Of a stretch of 64,000 bases of DNA, positions 42,683-50,301 are shown in pieces (within the stretch, counting starts at the first letter, position 1; the number at the start of each line of letters is the position of its first letter). A program made the position numbers and the translations under genes. The notes beneath the pieces are model-generated. The model ran no database searches and was not told where the DNA came from. It worked only from the letters and a program-made list of their open reading frames with translations. The stretch is taken from NCBI GenBank assembly GCA_963779485.1, contig CAVZYJ010000023.1, positions 186,001-250,000 on the forward strand. Direction: 5' to 3'. The stretch is from CAVVJA01 sp963779485. Lineage in GTDB: Bacteria > Actinomycetota > Actinomycetes > Mycobacteriales > Jatrophihabitantaceae.

Positions 42683-43678
42683 TTAGAGCTTGGAGACCTG
42701 GCCGAACGCCAGCTCGACGGGCGTCTCGCGCCCAAAGATGGATACCAATACCTTCAACTTCTGGTGCAAGGTATCTATTTCATTGATCGTCGCCGGCAAG
42801 GTGGCGAACGGCCCGTCCATGACCGTGACCGACTCGCCGATCGTGAAGTCGACGACCTCGACCTTGGGCTTGTCGGCCGGGCCCGCCGTGCCACCCCGCG
42901 CCTGGCGATCCGCCCGCTGACTGGCCGGCGCCAGGATCTTCACCACCTCGTCGATGGACAGTGGTGACGGCCGTGACGTGGCGCCCACGAATCCCGTGAC
43001 ACCCGGGGTATTGCGCACCGCTCCCCACGACTCGTCGTTGAGATCCATGCGGACCAGGATGTAGCCGGGGAAGACCTTGCGCTGGACCTGCTGGCGCTTG
43101 CCGTTCTTGATCTCGACGACGTCCTCGGTCGGCACCTCGACCTGGAAGATGTAGTCCTCCATGTCGAGGCTCGAGATCCGGCTCTCCAGGTTGGTCTTCA
43201 CCTTGTTCTCATAGCCGGCGTAGGAGTGCACGACATACCAGTCACCGAACGCGGACCGCAGCTCGCGGCGCAATGCCTCGACCGGGTCCTCGTCGACCTC
43301 GCTCTCGTCGGATCCTTCGACCCCGGCGGCCTCCTCGAGCTGGGCGGTGGCCTCGAGCTCGGCCGCCTGGCCCTCGTGCGCCGCGGATTGGCTCTCGTCG
43401 ATCTCCGGAGCCGGGCTGGAGTCGATCTCGGCCACGCCGAGCCCCTCGTCGGCTGCACTGTCGAGGCCGCCAGCCGGTTCGAGCATGCTGCTCAGCTCGG
43501 CGTCGGGGTCGGTGCCGGCCACGCCAGCGACCTCGGTGGCCTCGACGTTGTCCGCGCCCAGGGCGCGAGCTGCGCTCGCGATGTCGGTGCGCTCCTCCTC
43601 GGCGGGAGCATCCGGCTCGGCGAACGGGTCGCCCTGCTCCTCCTCGGCGGGGGGTGTCACGCTCTGGTAGTCGGACAC
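42683..43678 (-). CDS. nusG: Transcription antitermination/pausing factor NusG
   Basis: Universal RNA-polymerase elongation factor, 331 aa from a GTG (43676-43678), with GAGGAAGAGAG just upstream. Residues 1-~140 form an acidic, low-complexity extension (VSDYQSVTPPAEEEQGDPFA, then Glu/Ala/Asp-rich), typical of actinobacteria but long. The NGN domain follows (DWYVVHSYAGYENKVKTNLE, FPGYILVRMDLNDESWGAVR), then the KOW domain (GESVTVMDGPFATLPATINE). Sits between secE and rplK. Confidence 0.97.
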   Translation of the reverse strand: MSDYQSVTPPAEEEQGDPFAEPDAPAEEERTDIASAARALGADNVEATEVAGVAGTDPDAELSSMLEPAGGLDSAADEGLGVAEIDSSPAPEIDESQSAAHEGQAAELEATAQLEEAAGVEGSDESEVDEDPVEALRRELRSAFGDWYVVHSYAGYENKVKTNLESRISSLDMEDYIFQVEVPTEDVVEIKNGKRQQVQRKVFPGYILVRMDLNDESWGAVRNTPGVTGFVGATSRPSPLSIDEVVKILAPASQRADRQARGGTAGPADKPKVEVVDFTIGESVTVMDGPFATLPATINEIDTLHQKLKVLVSIFGRETPVELAFGQVSKL

Positions 43679-43728
43679 GATCTCTCTTCCTCGGTGTACC
43701 TGGTCAGTCAGAATGGGCTGGGTCCGGG

Positions 43729-43965
43729 TCAGCCGAACACTTGCAGCACAAGCTTGGCGAATCCGACGTCCAGGCCGGCCACGATGGATACCATCACCAC
43801 CACGAAGATGATCACCACGATGGTGTACGTGACCAGCTCGTTGCGCGAGGGCCACAGCACCTTGCGCATCTCCGAGATGACCTCGCGAATGAACCGCCCG
43901 AGCCGCCCGCCGCGCCCGGCGCTCGCGGCCCGCGCCGATGGCGCCTCGGTGCGAGTCTGCGTCAC
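43729..43965 (-). CDS. secE: Preprotein translocase subunit SecE
   Basis: Single-spanning clamp of SecY, 78 aa from a GTG (43963-43965) with AGGAG 6 nt upstream. Conserved amphipathic helix and TM: REVISEMRKVLWPSRNELVT then YTIVVIIFVVVMVSIVAGLD. The frame is open further up through tRNA-Trp, which excludes the longer start. Precedes nusG. Confidence 0.96.
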   Translation of the reverse strand: MTQTRTEAPSARAASAGRGGRLGRFIREVISEMRKVLWPSRNELVTYTIVVIIFVVVMVSIVAGLDVGFAKLVLQVFG

Positions 43966-44046
43966 ACGCTCTCCTCTCGGATGCCGCTGACCCTCGTCAG
44001 TGGCCGATCGGTCCACCTCGCCGCGCGCCATGACGCGCCACGTCCG

Positions 44047-44119
44047 CAGGGGCGACAGGACTCGAACCTGCAACCGCCGGTTTTGGAGACCGGTGCTCTA
44101 CCAATTGAGCCACGCCCCT
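44047..44119 (-). tRNA. trnW: tRNA-Trp (CCA anticodon)
   Basis: 73-nt cloverleaf. Acceptor AGGGGCG/CGCCCCT, D arm with GGCTCAATTGGTAGAGC, anticodon loop CTCCAAA with CCA, T arm with GGTTCGAGTCC, discriminator G. No CCA end is encoded. It lies upstream of secE, as in mycobacteria. Confidence 0.97.
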
Positions 44120-44417
44120 ACAAGGCAGCGAGGACCAGGCGACTTGGCCGGCGGCACCCTTCGGCGCATGCTGACGCAAGGCCCCGATGGACCCCGGATC
44201 GAGTGTACGGGCCCGCTGCGCCGCGCTCCAACTCGCGCGTTCACCCTCGAGTTCTCTGGCCTGCTAGCCGCCGACCTCCGACGTGATCTTGGACTTAACA
44301 GCGCCGGAGGGCAGCAAGTCCAAGATCATCGATGGGGCCTTGCTGGTCTGCGCCGCGGGAGCGGTGGGACGCGGAGCGGCCGGAGCAGCCCGCGGCTGGC
44401 TCTGGGACGATGGGCGC
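44120..44417. other. Divergent spacer between trnW-secE and aspC
   Basis: 298 bp containing the hairpin repeat (44283-44329) and presumably promoters for both tRNA-Trp/secE and aspC. No confident promoter pair is seen and no gene is apparent. Confidence 0.45.
44283..44329. repeat. Hairpin repeat, copy 2 (GTGATCTTGGACTT arms)
   Basis: Arms GTGATCTTGGACTT (44283-44296) and AAGTCCAAGATCAT (44316-44329) pair over 13 bp plus a terminal G-U, with a 19-nt loop. The arms match copy 1 at 40092 while the loop differs. It lies between tRNA-Trp and aspC, divergent. The frame of aspC can be extended through it, but that would place a repeat in the protein, so it is taken as non-coding. Confidence 0.85.
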
Positions 44418-45620
44418 ATGGGTGAACGCATCTCTGATCGCATCGCCGCCATCGCCGAGTCCGCGACCCTGGCCGTCGACGCCAAGGCGAAGGCGCTCAA
44501 GGCCGCCGGCCGCCCGGTGATCGGCTTCGGTGCCGGCGAACCGGACTTCGCTACGCCGGACTACATCGTCGCCGCCGCTATCGCCGCCGCTCGCAACCCG
44601 GCCTACCACCACTACACGCCCGTCGCGGGCCTGCCGGCGCTCCGGGACGCCGTCGCGGCCAAGACGCTGCGGGACTCGGGCTACGCCGTGGCCGCCAGCC
44701 AGGTCCTCATCACCAACGGGGGGAAGCACGCCGTCTACAACGCCTTCGCCACCCTCCTCGATCCGGGCGACGAGGTGCTGGTGATCGCCCCGTACTGGAC
44801 GACCTACCCCGAGGCGATCCAGCTCGCCGGCGGAGTGCAGGTCGACGTCGTCACCGACGAGAAGTCCGGCTATCTCGCGACGGTCGAGCAGCTCGAGGCC
44901 GCTCGGACTCCGCGGACCAAGGTGCTGCTGTTCGTGTCGCCGTCCAATCCGACCGGCGCGGTGTACCCGCCCGACCAGGTCGCGGAGATCGGCCGCTGGG
45001 CCGCCGAGCAAGGCCTGTGGGTCGTCACGGACGAGATCTACGAGCACCTCGTCTACGGGGACGCCCGGCATGTCTCGATGGCCACCGTGGCTCCCGAACT
45101 CGGCGACCGGATCGTGGTCGTCAACGGCGTGGCCAAGACCTACGCGATGACCGGCTGGCGAGTCGGCTGGCTCATCGGACCCGCGGACGTCGTCAAGGCG
45201 GCGACCAATCTCCAGTCCCACACGACCTCCAACGTGTCCAACGTGGCCCAGGCGGCCGCACTCGCCGCGGTCAGCGGAGACCTGTCGGCCGTGCAGCTGA
45301 TGCGGGAGGCGTTCGACCGGCGGCGGCGCACGATGGTCGCGCTCCTGTCGGAGATCCCGGGAATCGTCTGTCCCGAGCCGCAGGGCGCGTTCTACGCCTA
45401 CCCGTCGGTGAAGGGCCTGCTCGGCCGGCCGCTCCGGGGCCGGGTGGCGCACTCGTCCGCGGACCTCGCCGCGCTGATCCTCGACGAGGCCGAGGTGGCG
45501 GTCGTCCCGGGCGAGGCCTTCGGTACCCCCGGATACGCGCGGCTGTCCTATGCGCTCGGCGATGACGACCTGGCCGAGGGCATCGGACGCATCGCCAAGC
45601 TCGTCGCCGACGCGGACTGA
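44418..45620 (+). CDS. aspC: Class I/II aminotransferase, aspartate aminotransferase type
   Basis: PLP enzyme of fold type I, 400 aa from ATG 44418. PLP lysine K240 (VNGVAKTYAMTGWRVG), N177 (VSPSNPTGAVYP) and D205 (WVVTDEIYEHLVYGD) are present, along with FGAGEPDFATPDYI near the N-terminus, typical of the subgroup Ib aspartate aminotransferases that transfer amino groups between aspartate and 2-oxoglutarate. In actinobacteria such a gene often lies beside secE. Substrate specificity is inferred from family. Its stop is 3 bp from the convergent peptidase stop. Confidence 0.9.
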   Translation: MGERISDRIAAIAESATLAVDAKAKALKAAGRPVIGFGAGEPDFATPDYIVAAAIAAARNPAYHHYTPVAGLPALRDAVAAKTLRDSGYAVAASQVLITNGGKHAVYNAFATLLDPGDEVLVIAPYWTTYPEAIQLAGGVQVDVVTDEKSGYLATVEQLEAARTPRTKVLLFVSPSNPTGAVYPPDQVAEIGRWAAEQGLWVVTDEIYEHLVYGDARHVSMATVAPELGDRIVVVNGVAKTYAMTGWRVGWLIGPADVVKAATNLQSHTTSNVSNVAQAAALAAVSGDLSAVQLMREAFDRRRRTMVALLSEIPGIVCPEPQGAFYAYPSVKGLLGRPLRGRVAHSSADLAALILDEAEVAVVPGEAFGTPGYARLSYALGDDDLAEGIGRIAKLVADAD

Positions 45621-45623
45621 ACG

Positions 45624-47075
45624 TCAGCGCAGCGCACCGGCCGTTCGTAGGACGGCGATAGCGGCCGGCAGGTCGCGCAGCGCAGTGGCGACGTCGGACG
45701 GCTCGGCGATGCGCCATGCGTTGGCGTTGACGTAGCAGCGGATCGCGGCATCGAACGCGACCGGGCCGGCGGCGGCCCGCGCGGCCCGAAGCGCGGCGGC
45801 GCCCTTGCCGTAGGTGAGGCGGTAGTAGTCCGCGGCGTCCGCCCCATAGTCTGCGGTCGGCCGGTCGACCGGACCGGGCAGCGTCAGGTCGCCCGGAGCC
45901 GGCGGCGTGTTGTCGACCAGCTGCTCGGCGTACGTGGCGAACGCCTCGTCGAGCCACGCGTGCTCGGCTTGCGAGTCACCCACCATCGCGTAGAACCACT
46001 GATGGGCCGTCTCGTGGACGGCGACGAGGTCGGCCGAGCTCAACATCTGGATGGCACCCGGATATTCGATTCCGCCGCCGTCCTCCGGGACGCGCGCGAC
46101 CGACAGCGAGGGAAACGGGAACGGCCCGAACCGGCGGGTCAGCTCGATGATCGCCTGGCGGAAGTCGGGGACGAGCGCATCGCGGGTCGCGGTGTCGGCG
46201 GCGCCGACGCGAAGCGCCACGGAGCCGACCCTGGTGTCGCTCACCTGGAACGGTCCTACGGCCACGCTCACGTCCCTCGCCGCGTCCAGCGTGGCGTGCC
46301 AGACTCGCCGGTCGCCGTCCGGATCGCCGTTCGTGGGATTTCCGGACGCCAGCACGGTGTCCGCCGCGGGTGCCGTCACCGTCAGGTCGGTGCGCATCGC
46401 CTCACTCGTCGCGCTCTCGGCCGCGAACTGCAGCATGGGTTCGGTGTGCCAGCCGTAGCCGTTCTCCCAGGCGAGGAGCGGATGGGCGGAGGCGAACCAG
46501 GCGAACCGCCCACCGGCTCGGTTCACCCGGCCGATGCGGTCGAACGCCCCGTCGCCGAGGGTCAGCGTGAAGGCCAGGTCGGCATGCACTTCGGTGCCGG
46601 CCGGGAGCGCTCGCGGGAAGGGAATGTGGAGCAGGCCGCCCTGGGTCGTCGGATCGGCCCCGGCGGAGGAGTAAGTCGCAGCGCCCGCATTGTGGTCGGC
46701 GCTAGCCGAGGTGACGACGATCCTGGCGCCGGTTGCCGCCGTCGGGGCGGTGTTGGCCGTAAGCCGGAACACCAGCTCGGTGATCGGACGATCGGGGATG
46801 AACGTGATCTGCTCGGTGCCGCGCACCGTGGTCAGGTCCGTCGCAACGGCAAAGGCGAGCTTGACCTGCGGCCGGTCCGACCGCGGCGGGAGGTAGCTCG
46901 CCGGACAGCTCGGCGGCTCGGAGCCAGACCCGGACGGCGACGGAGCGCTCGACGAGCTGGCCGCCGAGCTGGGCTCGATGCTGCGGCCGCGGCCCTCCCG
47001 CGTCGCGGTGCAGGCGGCGAGCACGGCGGCGACGGTGATCGCTCCCGCCGCCCAATGCAAGGCCCGACCGCTCAC
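45624..47075 (-). CDS. M1-family metallopeptidase, lipoprotein
   Basis: Gluzincin-type aminopeptidase, 483 aa. Zinc motif HExxH-18x-E: H354-E355-T-A-H358 and E377 (WLDEAFATYAEQL), preceded by GGIEYPGAIQML in place of GAMEN. The N-terminus (start GTG 47073-47075) is a short signal with a lipobox, LAAC, cysteine at residue 22, followed by a Ser/Pro/Gly linker. So an extracytoplasmic lipid-anchored peptidase is predicted. A GTG 21 codons upstream is possible but would overlap the neighbouring gene's last codons. 25 bp downstream of the DUF2505 gene. Confidence 0.85.
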   Translation of the reverse strand: MSGRALHWAAGAITVAAVLAACTATREGRGRSIEPSSAASSSSAPSPSGSGSEPPSCPASYLPPRSDRPQVKLAFAVATDLTTVRGTEQITFIPDRPITELVFRLTANTAPTAATGARIVVTSASADHNAGAATYSSAGADPTTQGGLLHIPFPRALPAGTEVHADLAFTLTLGDGAFDRIGRVNRAGGRFAWFASAHPLLAWENGYGWHTEPMLQFAAESATSEAMRTDLTVTAPAADTVLASGNPTNGDPDGDRRVWHATLDAARDVSVAVGPFQVSDTRVGSVALRVGAADTATRDALVPDFRQAIIELTRRFGPFPFPSLSVARVPEDGGGIEYPGAIQMLSSADLVAVHETAHQWFYAMVGDSQAEHAWLDEAFATYAEQLVDNTPPAPGDLTLPGPVDRPTADYGADAADYYRLTYGKGAAALRAARAAAGPVAFDAAIRCYVNANAWRIAEPSDVATALRDLPAAIAVLRTAGALR

Positions 47076-47100
47076 AGGCAGGGACGATACGGCGGCCGGC

Positions 47101-47607
47101 TCAGCGGCGACCCGGGCCGGCGACGAGCCAGTCCGCACCGACCGCCTGCTCGACCGTGATCGCCCGGATGACCAAGCGCGCGGCCATTCGCTCTATCCGG
47201 CCGGCAACGAACGGCACTGCCGCTCGTAGCTGCGCGGTGAGTGCGCCCCGCGTGCCGTCGTCAGCCCCGACCAGCGACAGGGTGCCACGCATCGTCAGCG
47301 GATGGTGGGGAAACTCGATGCGGACCGCCGCCGAGCGGGACCCGTCCACCGCGGCGGGCGCCCAGCTGACCGTCTCGACGACACGTATCCCGGTCGGGAC
47401 CATCGCCTGGATCACATCCGGCGCACCCTGGGCCGACATCACCCGGTCGGCGATCACAATGGGCATGCCGCCGTTCGGCTGGATGGCGATTCGCACCTGT
47501 CGGGCCTCCAGGGCGGCGCACTTCCGTTCCTGGTACCCGCGATCGACCAGCATGGCAACGACCGCATCCGGCGATGCTGGGTAGGACAGCGGCACATCAA
47601 CCCGCAC
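47101..47607 (-). CDS. DUF2505-family protein
   Basis: 168-aa cytosolic protein resembling DUF2505, an actinobacterial START/SRPBCC-like domain: VRVDVPLSYPASPDAVVAML VDRGYQERKC at the N-terminus and FVAGRIERMAARLVIRAI near the end. A hydrophobic ligand-binding fold is plausible; function is unknown. GTG at 47605-47607 with AGGAG 5 nt before. 14 bp after hadB, so it is probably in the rpmG-had operon. Confidence 0.7.
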   Translation of the reverse strand: MRVDVPLSYPASPDAVVAMLVDRGYQERKCAALEARQVRIAIQPNGGMPIVIADRVMSAQGAPDVIQAMVPTGIRVVETVSWAPAAVDGSRSAAVRIEFPHHPLTMRGTLSLVGADDGTRGALTAQLRAAVPFVAGRIERMAARLVIRAITVEQAVGADWLVAGPGRR

Positions 47608-47621
47608 CTCGGCTCCTCGCC

Positions 47622-48038
47622 TTAGCCGGCGCGGACGACGGCCCGCGCCTTGGCCAGGACCGTCTGACCGCCGACCGTCGCGGTGAAGTCCACCCGGATC
47701 GTGCCGTCGTCGCCTTTGGCTGCGACCTTGCCAACGACCTCCAGGACGGCGCCCTCTGGATCCGGGACGACGACCGGACGGGTGAACCGCACGCCGTACT
47801 CCACGACCGCCCCCGGATCGCCGGCCCAGTCGGTCACCGCGCGGGCGACGACGGCCATGGTGTACATGCCGTGCGCGATGACGTTCGGCAGCCCGACTGA
47901 CGTCGCCACTCGTTCGTTCCAGTGGATCGCGTTGAAGTCGCCGGAGGCTCCCGCATATCGCACGAGGTCGGCGCGCTGGACCGGGAAGCTCCGCGTCGGG
48001 AGTTCGTCGCCGATCGCCGCCTCCGAAATCGCGCTCAT
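47622..48038 (-). CDS. hadB: MaoC-like (R)-hydroxyacyl dehydratase, HadB-like
   Basis: 138-aa hot-dog fold protein. The catalytic hydratase-2 motif is YAGASGDFNAIHWNE, with Asp36 and His41, so this is the active subunit of a HadAB-type 3-hydroxyacyl-ACP/CoA dehydratase. It overlaps hadA by 4 bp, consistent with a heterodimer. In mycobacteria HadAB acts in FAS-II for mycolate synthesis; the organism here probably lacks mycolates, so the substrate is uncertain. Confidence 0.85.
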   Translation of the reverse strand: MSAISEAAIGDELPTRSFPVQRADLVRYAGASGDFNAIHWNERVATSVGLPNVIAHGMYTMAVVARAVTDWAGDPGAVVEYGVRFTRPVVVPDPEGAVLEVVGKVAAKGDDGTIRVDFTATVGGQTVLAKARAVVRAG

Positions 48039-48502
48039 GACGCGCCGACACCGGTCTCGGCCGTGCCACGGGCGACCAGAGTGGAGTACGCGCTGAGCAC
48101 CGGCTCGCCATCTTCGGTCGCCACGTCGGCTCGGGTCGTGATCATGTCGTTACCGGCGGCCGACCGGACGTTCTCGACCACGATCGTCGTCAGCAGCCGA
48201 TCGCCCGCACGCACCGGTCGGGTGTGAACGAAGCGCTGCTCACCGTGGACGACGCGCGAGTAGTCCAGGCCCAGCTCCGGATCGTGCGTGACGCGGTCGG
48301 CCGCCCCCATGGTCGCGACGATCGCAAAGGTGGGCGGCGCGATGACATCGGGATAACCCAGAGCCTGCGCCGCCGCTGGATCACGGTAGGCCGGGTTCGG
48401 ATCCCCGATCGCGTCGGCGAACTCGCGGATCTTCTCCCGCCCGACCTCGTACGTGGACTCAGGTGGATAGATCCGGCCGACGAACGCCGGGTCGAGCGCC
48501 AT
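48035..48502 (-). CDS. hadA: MaoC_dehydrat_N-domain protein, HadA-like
   Basis: 155-aa hot-dog protein from ATG 48500-48502 (MALDPAFVGRIYPPESTYEV then GREKIREFADAIGDPNPAY). It matches the FAS1-dehydratase N-terminal domain, which lacks the catalytic Asp/His and pairs with HadB. PEWTYEVGREKI-type start is common to actinobacterial HadA. The order rpmG-hadA-hadB is as in mycobacteria; an extra ATG 20 codons upstream is less likely. Confidence 0.85.
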   Translation of the reverse strand: MALDPAFVGRIYPPESTYEVGREKIREFADAIGDPNPAYRDPAAAQALGYPDVIAPPTFAIVATMGAADRVTHDPELGLDYSRVVHGEQRFVHTRPVRAGDRLLTTIVVENVRSAAGNDMITTRADVATEDGEPVLSAYSTLVARGTAETGVGAS

Positions 48503-48594
48503 GGCCCGGACGCTATCAAGGACGGTGGGCAGATCCGGCGGCCCGGGCGACGGAACATGCATACAACCGATGCGGGCGCTGGGCGGAAGGTTGC

Positions 48595-48759
48595 CTACCG
48601 GGTCTCGCGGTGCTCGGTGTGCTTGCCGCAGTTCGGGCAGAACTTCTTCAGGGTCAGCCGATCCGGGTCGTTGCGCCGGTTCTTCTTGGTGATGTAGTTG
48701 CGATGCTTGCACACCTGGCAGGCCAAGGTGATCTTCGGTCGGATATCGGTGGCTGCCAC
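48595..48759 (-). CDS. rpmG: 50S ribosomal protein L33 (bL33), zinc-binding form
   Basis: 54-aa protein read from a GTG (48757-48759) to TAG. Zinc ligands C14, C17, C41 and C44: TLACQVCKHRNYITKKNRRN then LTLKKFCPNCGKHTEHRE. C-plus form. It lies downstream of the two tRNA genes and upstream of hadA. Confidence 0.95.
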   Translation of the reverse strand: MAATDIRPKITLACQVCKHRNYITKKNRRNDPDRLTLKKFCPNCGKHTEHRETR

Positions 48760-48812
48760 GGGGTGTGCCTCTCAGGTCGTCTCGGTGGTCGTGCGGTCGT
48801 ACGGGGCAGATG

Positions 48813-48886
48813 TAGCGAGGGCCGGATTTGAACCGGCGACACAGCGATTATGAGCCGCTTGCTCTGCCAGACTGAGCTACCCCGCC
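48813..48886 (-). tRNA. trnM: tRNA-Met (CAT anticodon), elongator type
   Basis: 74-nt cloverleaf: GGCGGGGTAGCTCAGTCTGG, AGAGC, anticodon arm GCGGCTCATAATCGC (CAT), T arm GGTTCAAATCC, acceptor 3' side CCTCGCT, discriminator A. The 5' end is paired (GGCGGGG), with G-U and G-C closing pairs, as for an elongator rather than an initiator, which has an unpaired C1. No CCA encoded. Confidence 0.93.
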
Positions 48887-48944
48887 AGGCAAGGCTCCGC
48901 CCCCACGACCGCCGATTCGGGGCGGGCGGACGGGACGGAGTCCG

Positions 48945-49017
48945 AGCCCCCTTACGGAATCGAACCGTAGACCTTCTCCTTACCATGGAGACGCTCTGCC
49001 GTCTGAGCTAAGGGGGC
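48945..49017 (-). tRNA. trnT: tRNA-Thr (GGT anticodon)
   Basis: 73-nt cloverleaf: acceptor GCCCCCT/AGGGGGC, D arm TTAGCTCAGACGGCAGAGC, anticodon loop ATGGTAA (GGT), T arm GGTTCGATTCC, discriminator T. No CCA end. It heads the trnT-trnM-rpmG group, as in mycobacteria. Confidence 0.95.
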
Positions 49018-49185
49018 CAGCGCCGAGCGATGAGCTTACACGAACCGTCGGCTGCGCCTCGTCCCGAGACGTCGTGGCAGCGTGGGCGAGCACACGCTTC
49101 TTGGATCTTGGCAGCAGCCGGTCCGAAGGACCAGACTCGAGGCGTCAAGGGCGCCTGGTGTCGCCCGGGAGCCCGAGGAGTCCGC

Positions 49186-49467
49186 ATGGCCGAGACCGCC
49201 GAACTCATGTCCTTACGGCGGGCAATCGATGACCTCCGCGGCTGCGTGGGCGTGCTGCGCGACCGCCACGGTGACGTTCCGGCGGTGCGGCGTCTCGTCG
49301 GGGACGTCGAGCGGCTCGATCTCGATGCGGCGGACATCGATTCGCTGCCTCCGTCCCGAGACGTGCCCGACGTCGTTCCGCTGAGCGGCGAGCCGGTCGA
49401 CCCGTCGATATGGCTGGACGCGGACGACGAGGGCGTCGGCGGTTACCACCGCGGCTGGGACCAGTGA
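49186..49467 (+). CDS. Small acidic protein upstream of succinate dehydrogenase
   Basis: 93-aa soluble, acidic protein: MAETAELMSLRRAIDDLRGC then VGVLRDRHGDVPAVRRLVGD; ends DADDEGVGGYHRGWDQ. No known domain recognised. Good Shine-Dalgarno (GAGGAG) before the ATG. Its TGA overlaps the GTG of the next gene. A conserved protein of about 97 aa (Rv0250c in M. tuberculosis, from memory) precedes sdh1 there, so this is probably the positional equivalent. Confidence 0.7.
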   Translation: MAETAELMSLRRAIDDLRGCVGVLRDRHGDVPAVRRLVGDVERLDLDAADIDSLPPSRDVPDVVPLSGEPVDPSIWLDADDEGVGGYHRGWDQ

Positions 49468-50291
49468 CCCGCGCGCAGGAGCGGCCGGAGCCGACCGCAG
49501 TCGCCGGGCTGGACTCGCCGGGCCGGGCGACGATCTCGCAGCGAACGCTGCGCGTCGACCGGTGGTGGCTCCAGCCGGCCGTGACGGCCGGGGTGCTCCT
49601 CCTGTTCGCGATCTACGCGACCTGGCGAGCGTTCGAGAACGCGCACTACTTCTCGATGCCCTACCTTTCCCCGTTCTATTCGCCGTGTCTCACCGACAAG
49701 TGCGCTGAGGGCTCCGCCGACCTTGGCCAATGGGTGCCGAGGGGCTGGTGGCCGCTGTCGCCCGCCTTGATCATCCTGATCTTCCCGCTCGGCTTTCGGC
49801 TGACGTGCTACTACTACCGCAAGGCCTACTACCGCTCGTTCTGGGCGTCCCCGCCGGCGTGCGCCGTCGCCGAGCCGCACAAGGGGTACTCCGGCGAGAC
49901 CCGCTTCCCGCTCATCGTGCAGAACATTCATCGCTACTTCCTCTACGTGGCCGTGCTGTTCGCGCTGCTTCTGTCCTGGGACGCCATCCATTCCTTCCGG
50001 GATACAGAGGGCAACTGGGGCCACATGGGGCTGGGGACGGTGATTCTGCTCATCAACGCCGCCCTGATCTGGGCGTACACGCTGTCCTGTCACTCCTGCC
50101 GGCATATCATCGGCGGCCGGCTCAAGCACTTCTCCGCGCATCCGGTGCGGTATCGGGCCTGGACGCTTGTGTCCATGCTGAACGCACGCCACATGGCGCT
50201 AGCCTGGGCGTCGCTCGTCTGGCTGGTCGTCGCCGACTTCTACATCCGCTGTCTGGCGACGGGCGTATTCAGTGATCCGCGGTTCTTCTGA
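49464..50291 (+). CDS. sdhC: Succinate dehydrogenase membrane anchor (Sdh1-type)
   Basis: 275-aa membrane subunit with about five helices (e.g. WWLQPAVTAGVLLLFAIYAT, LSPALIILIFPLGF, FLYVAVLFALLLSW, TVILLINAALIWAY, MALAWASLVWLVVADFYIR). It is a single fused anchor rather than separate SdhC and SdhD. A cluster C209-H210-S-C212-R-H214 (SCHSCRH) lies at a membrane edge; H156 and H176 are other candidates. Size and order match Rv0249c (273 aa). GTG overlaps the upstream stop (GTGA). Confidence 0.85.
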   Translation: MTRAQERPEPTAVAGLDSPGRATISQRTLRVDRWWLQPAVTAGVLLLFAIYATWRAFENAHYFSMPYLSPFYSPCLTDKCAEGSADLGQWVPRGWWPLSPALIILIFPLGFRLTCYYYRKAYYRSFWASPPACAVAEPHKGYSGETRFPLIVQNIHRYFLYVAVLFALLLSWDAIHSFRDTEGNWGHMGLGTVILLINAALIWAYTLSCHSCRHIIGGRLKHFSAHPVRYRAWTLVSMLNARHMALAWASLVWLVVADFYIRCLATGVFSDPRFF

Positions 50292-50301
50292 GGTCGGCGT
50301 C

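Noticed and set aside
44283..44417. aspC start at the beginning of the hairpin repeat
   Set aside because: It would add 45 residues encoded by a repeat element, whereas MGERISDR is the expected family start.
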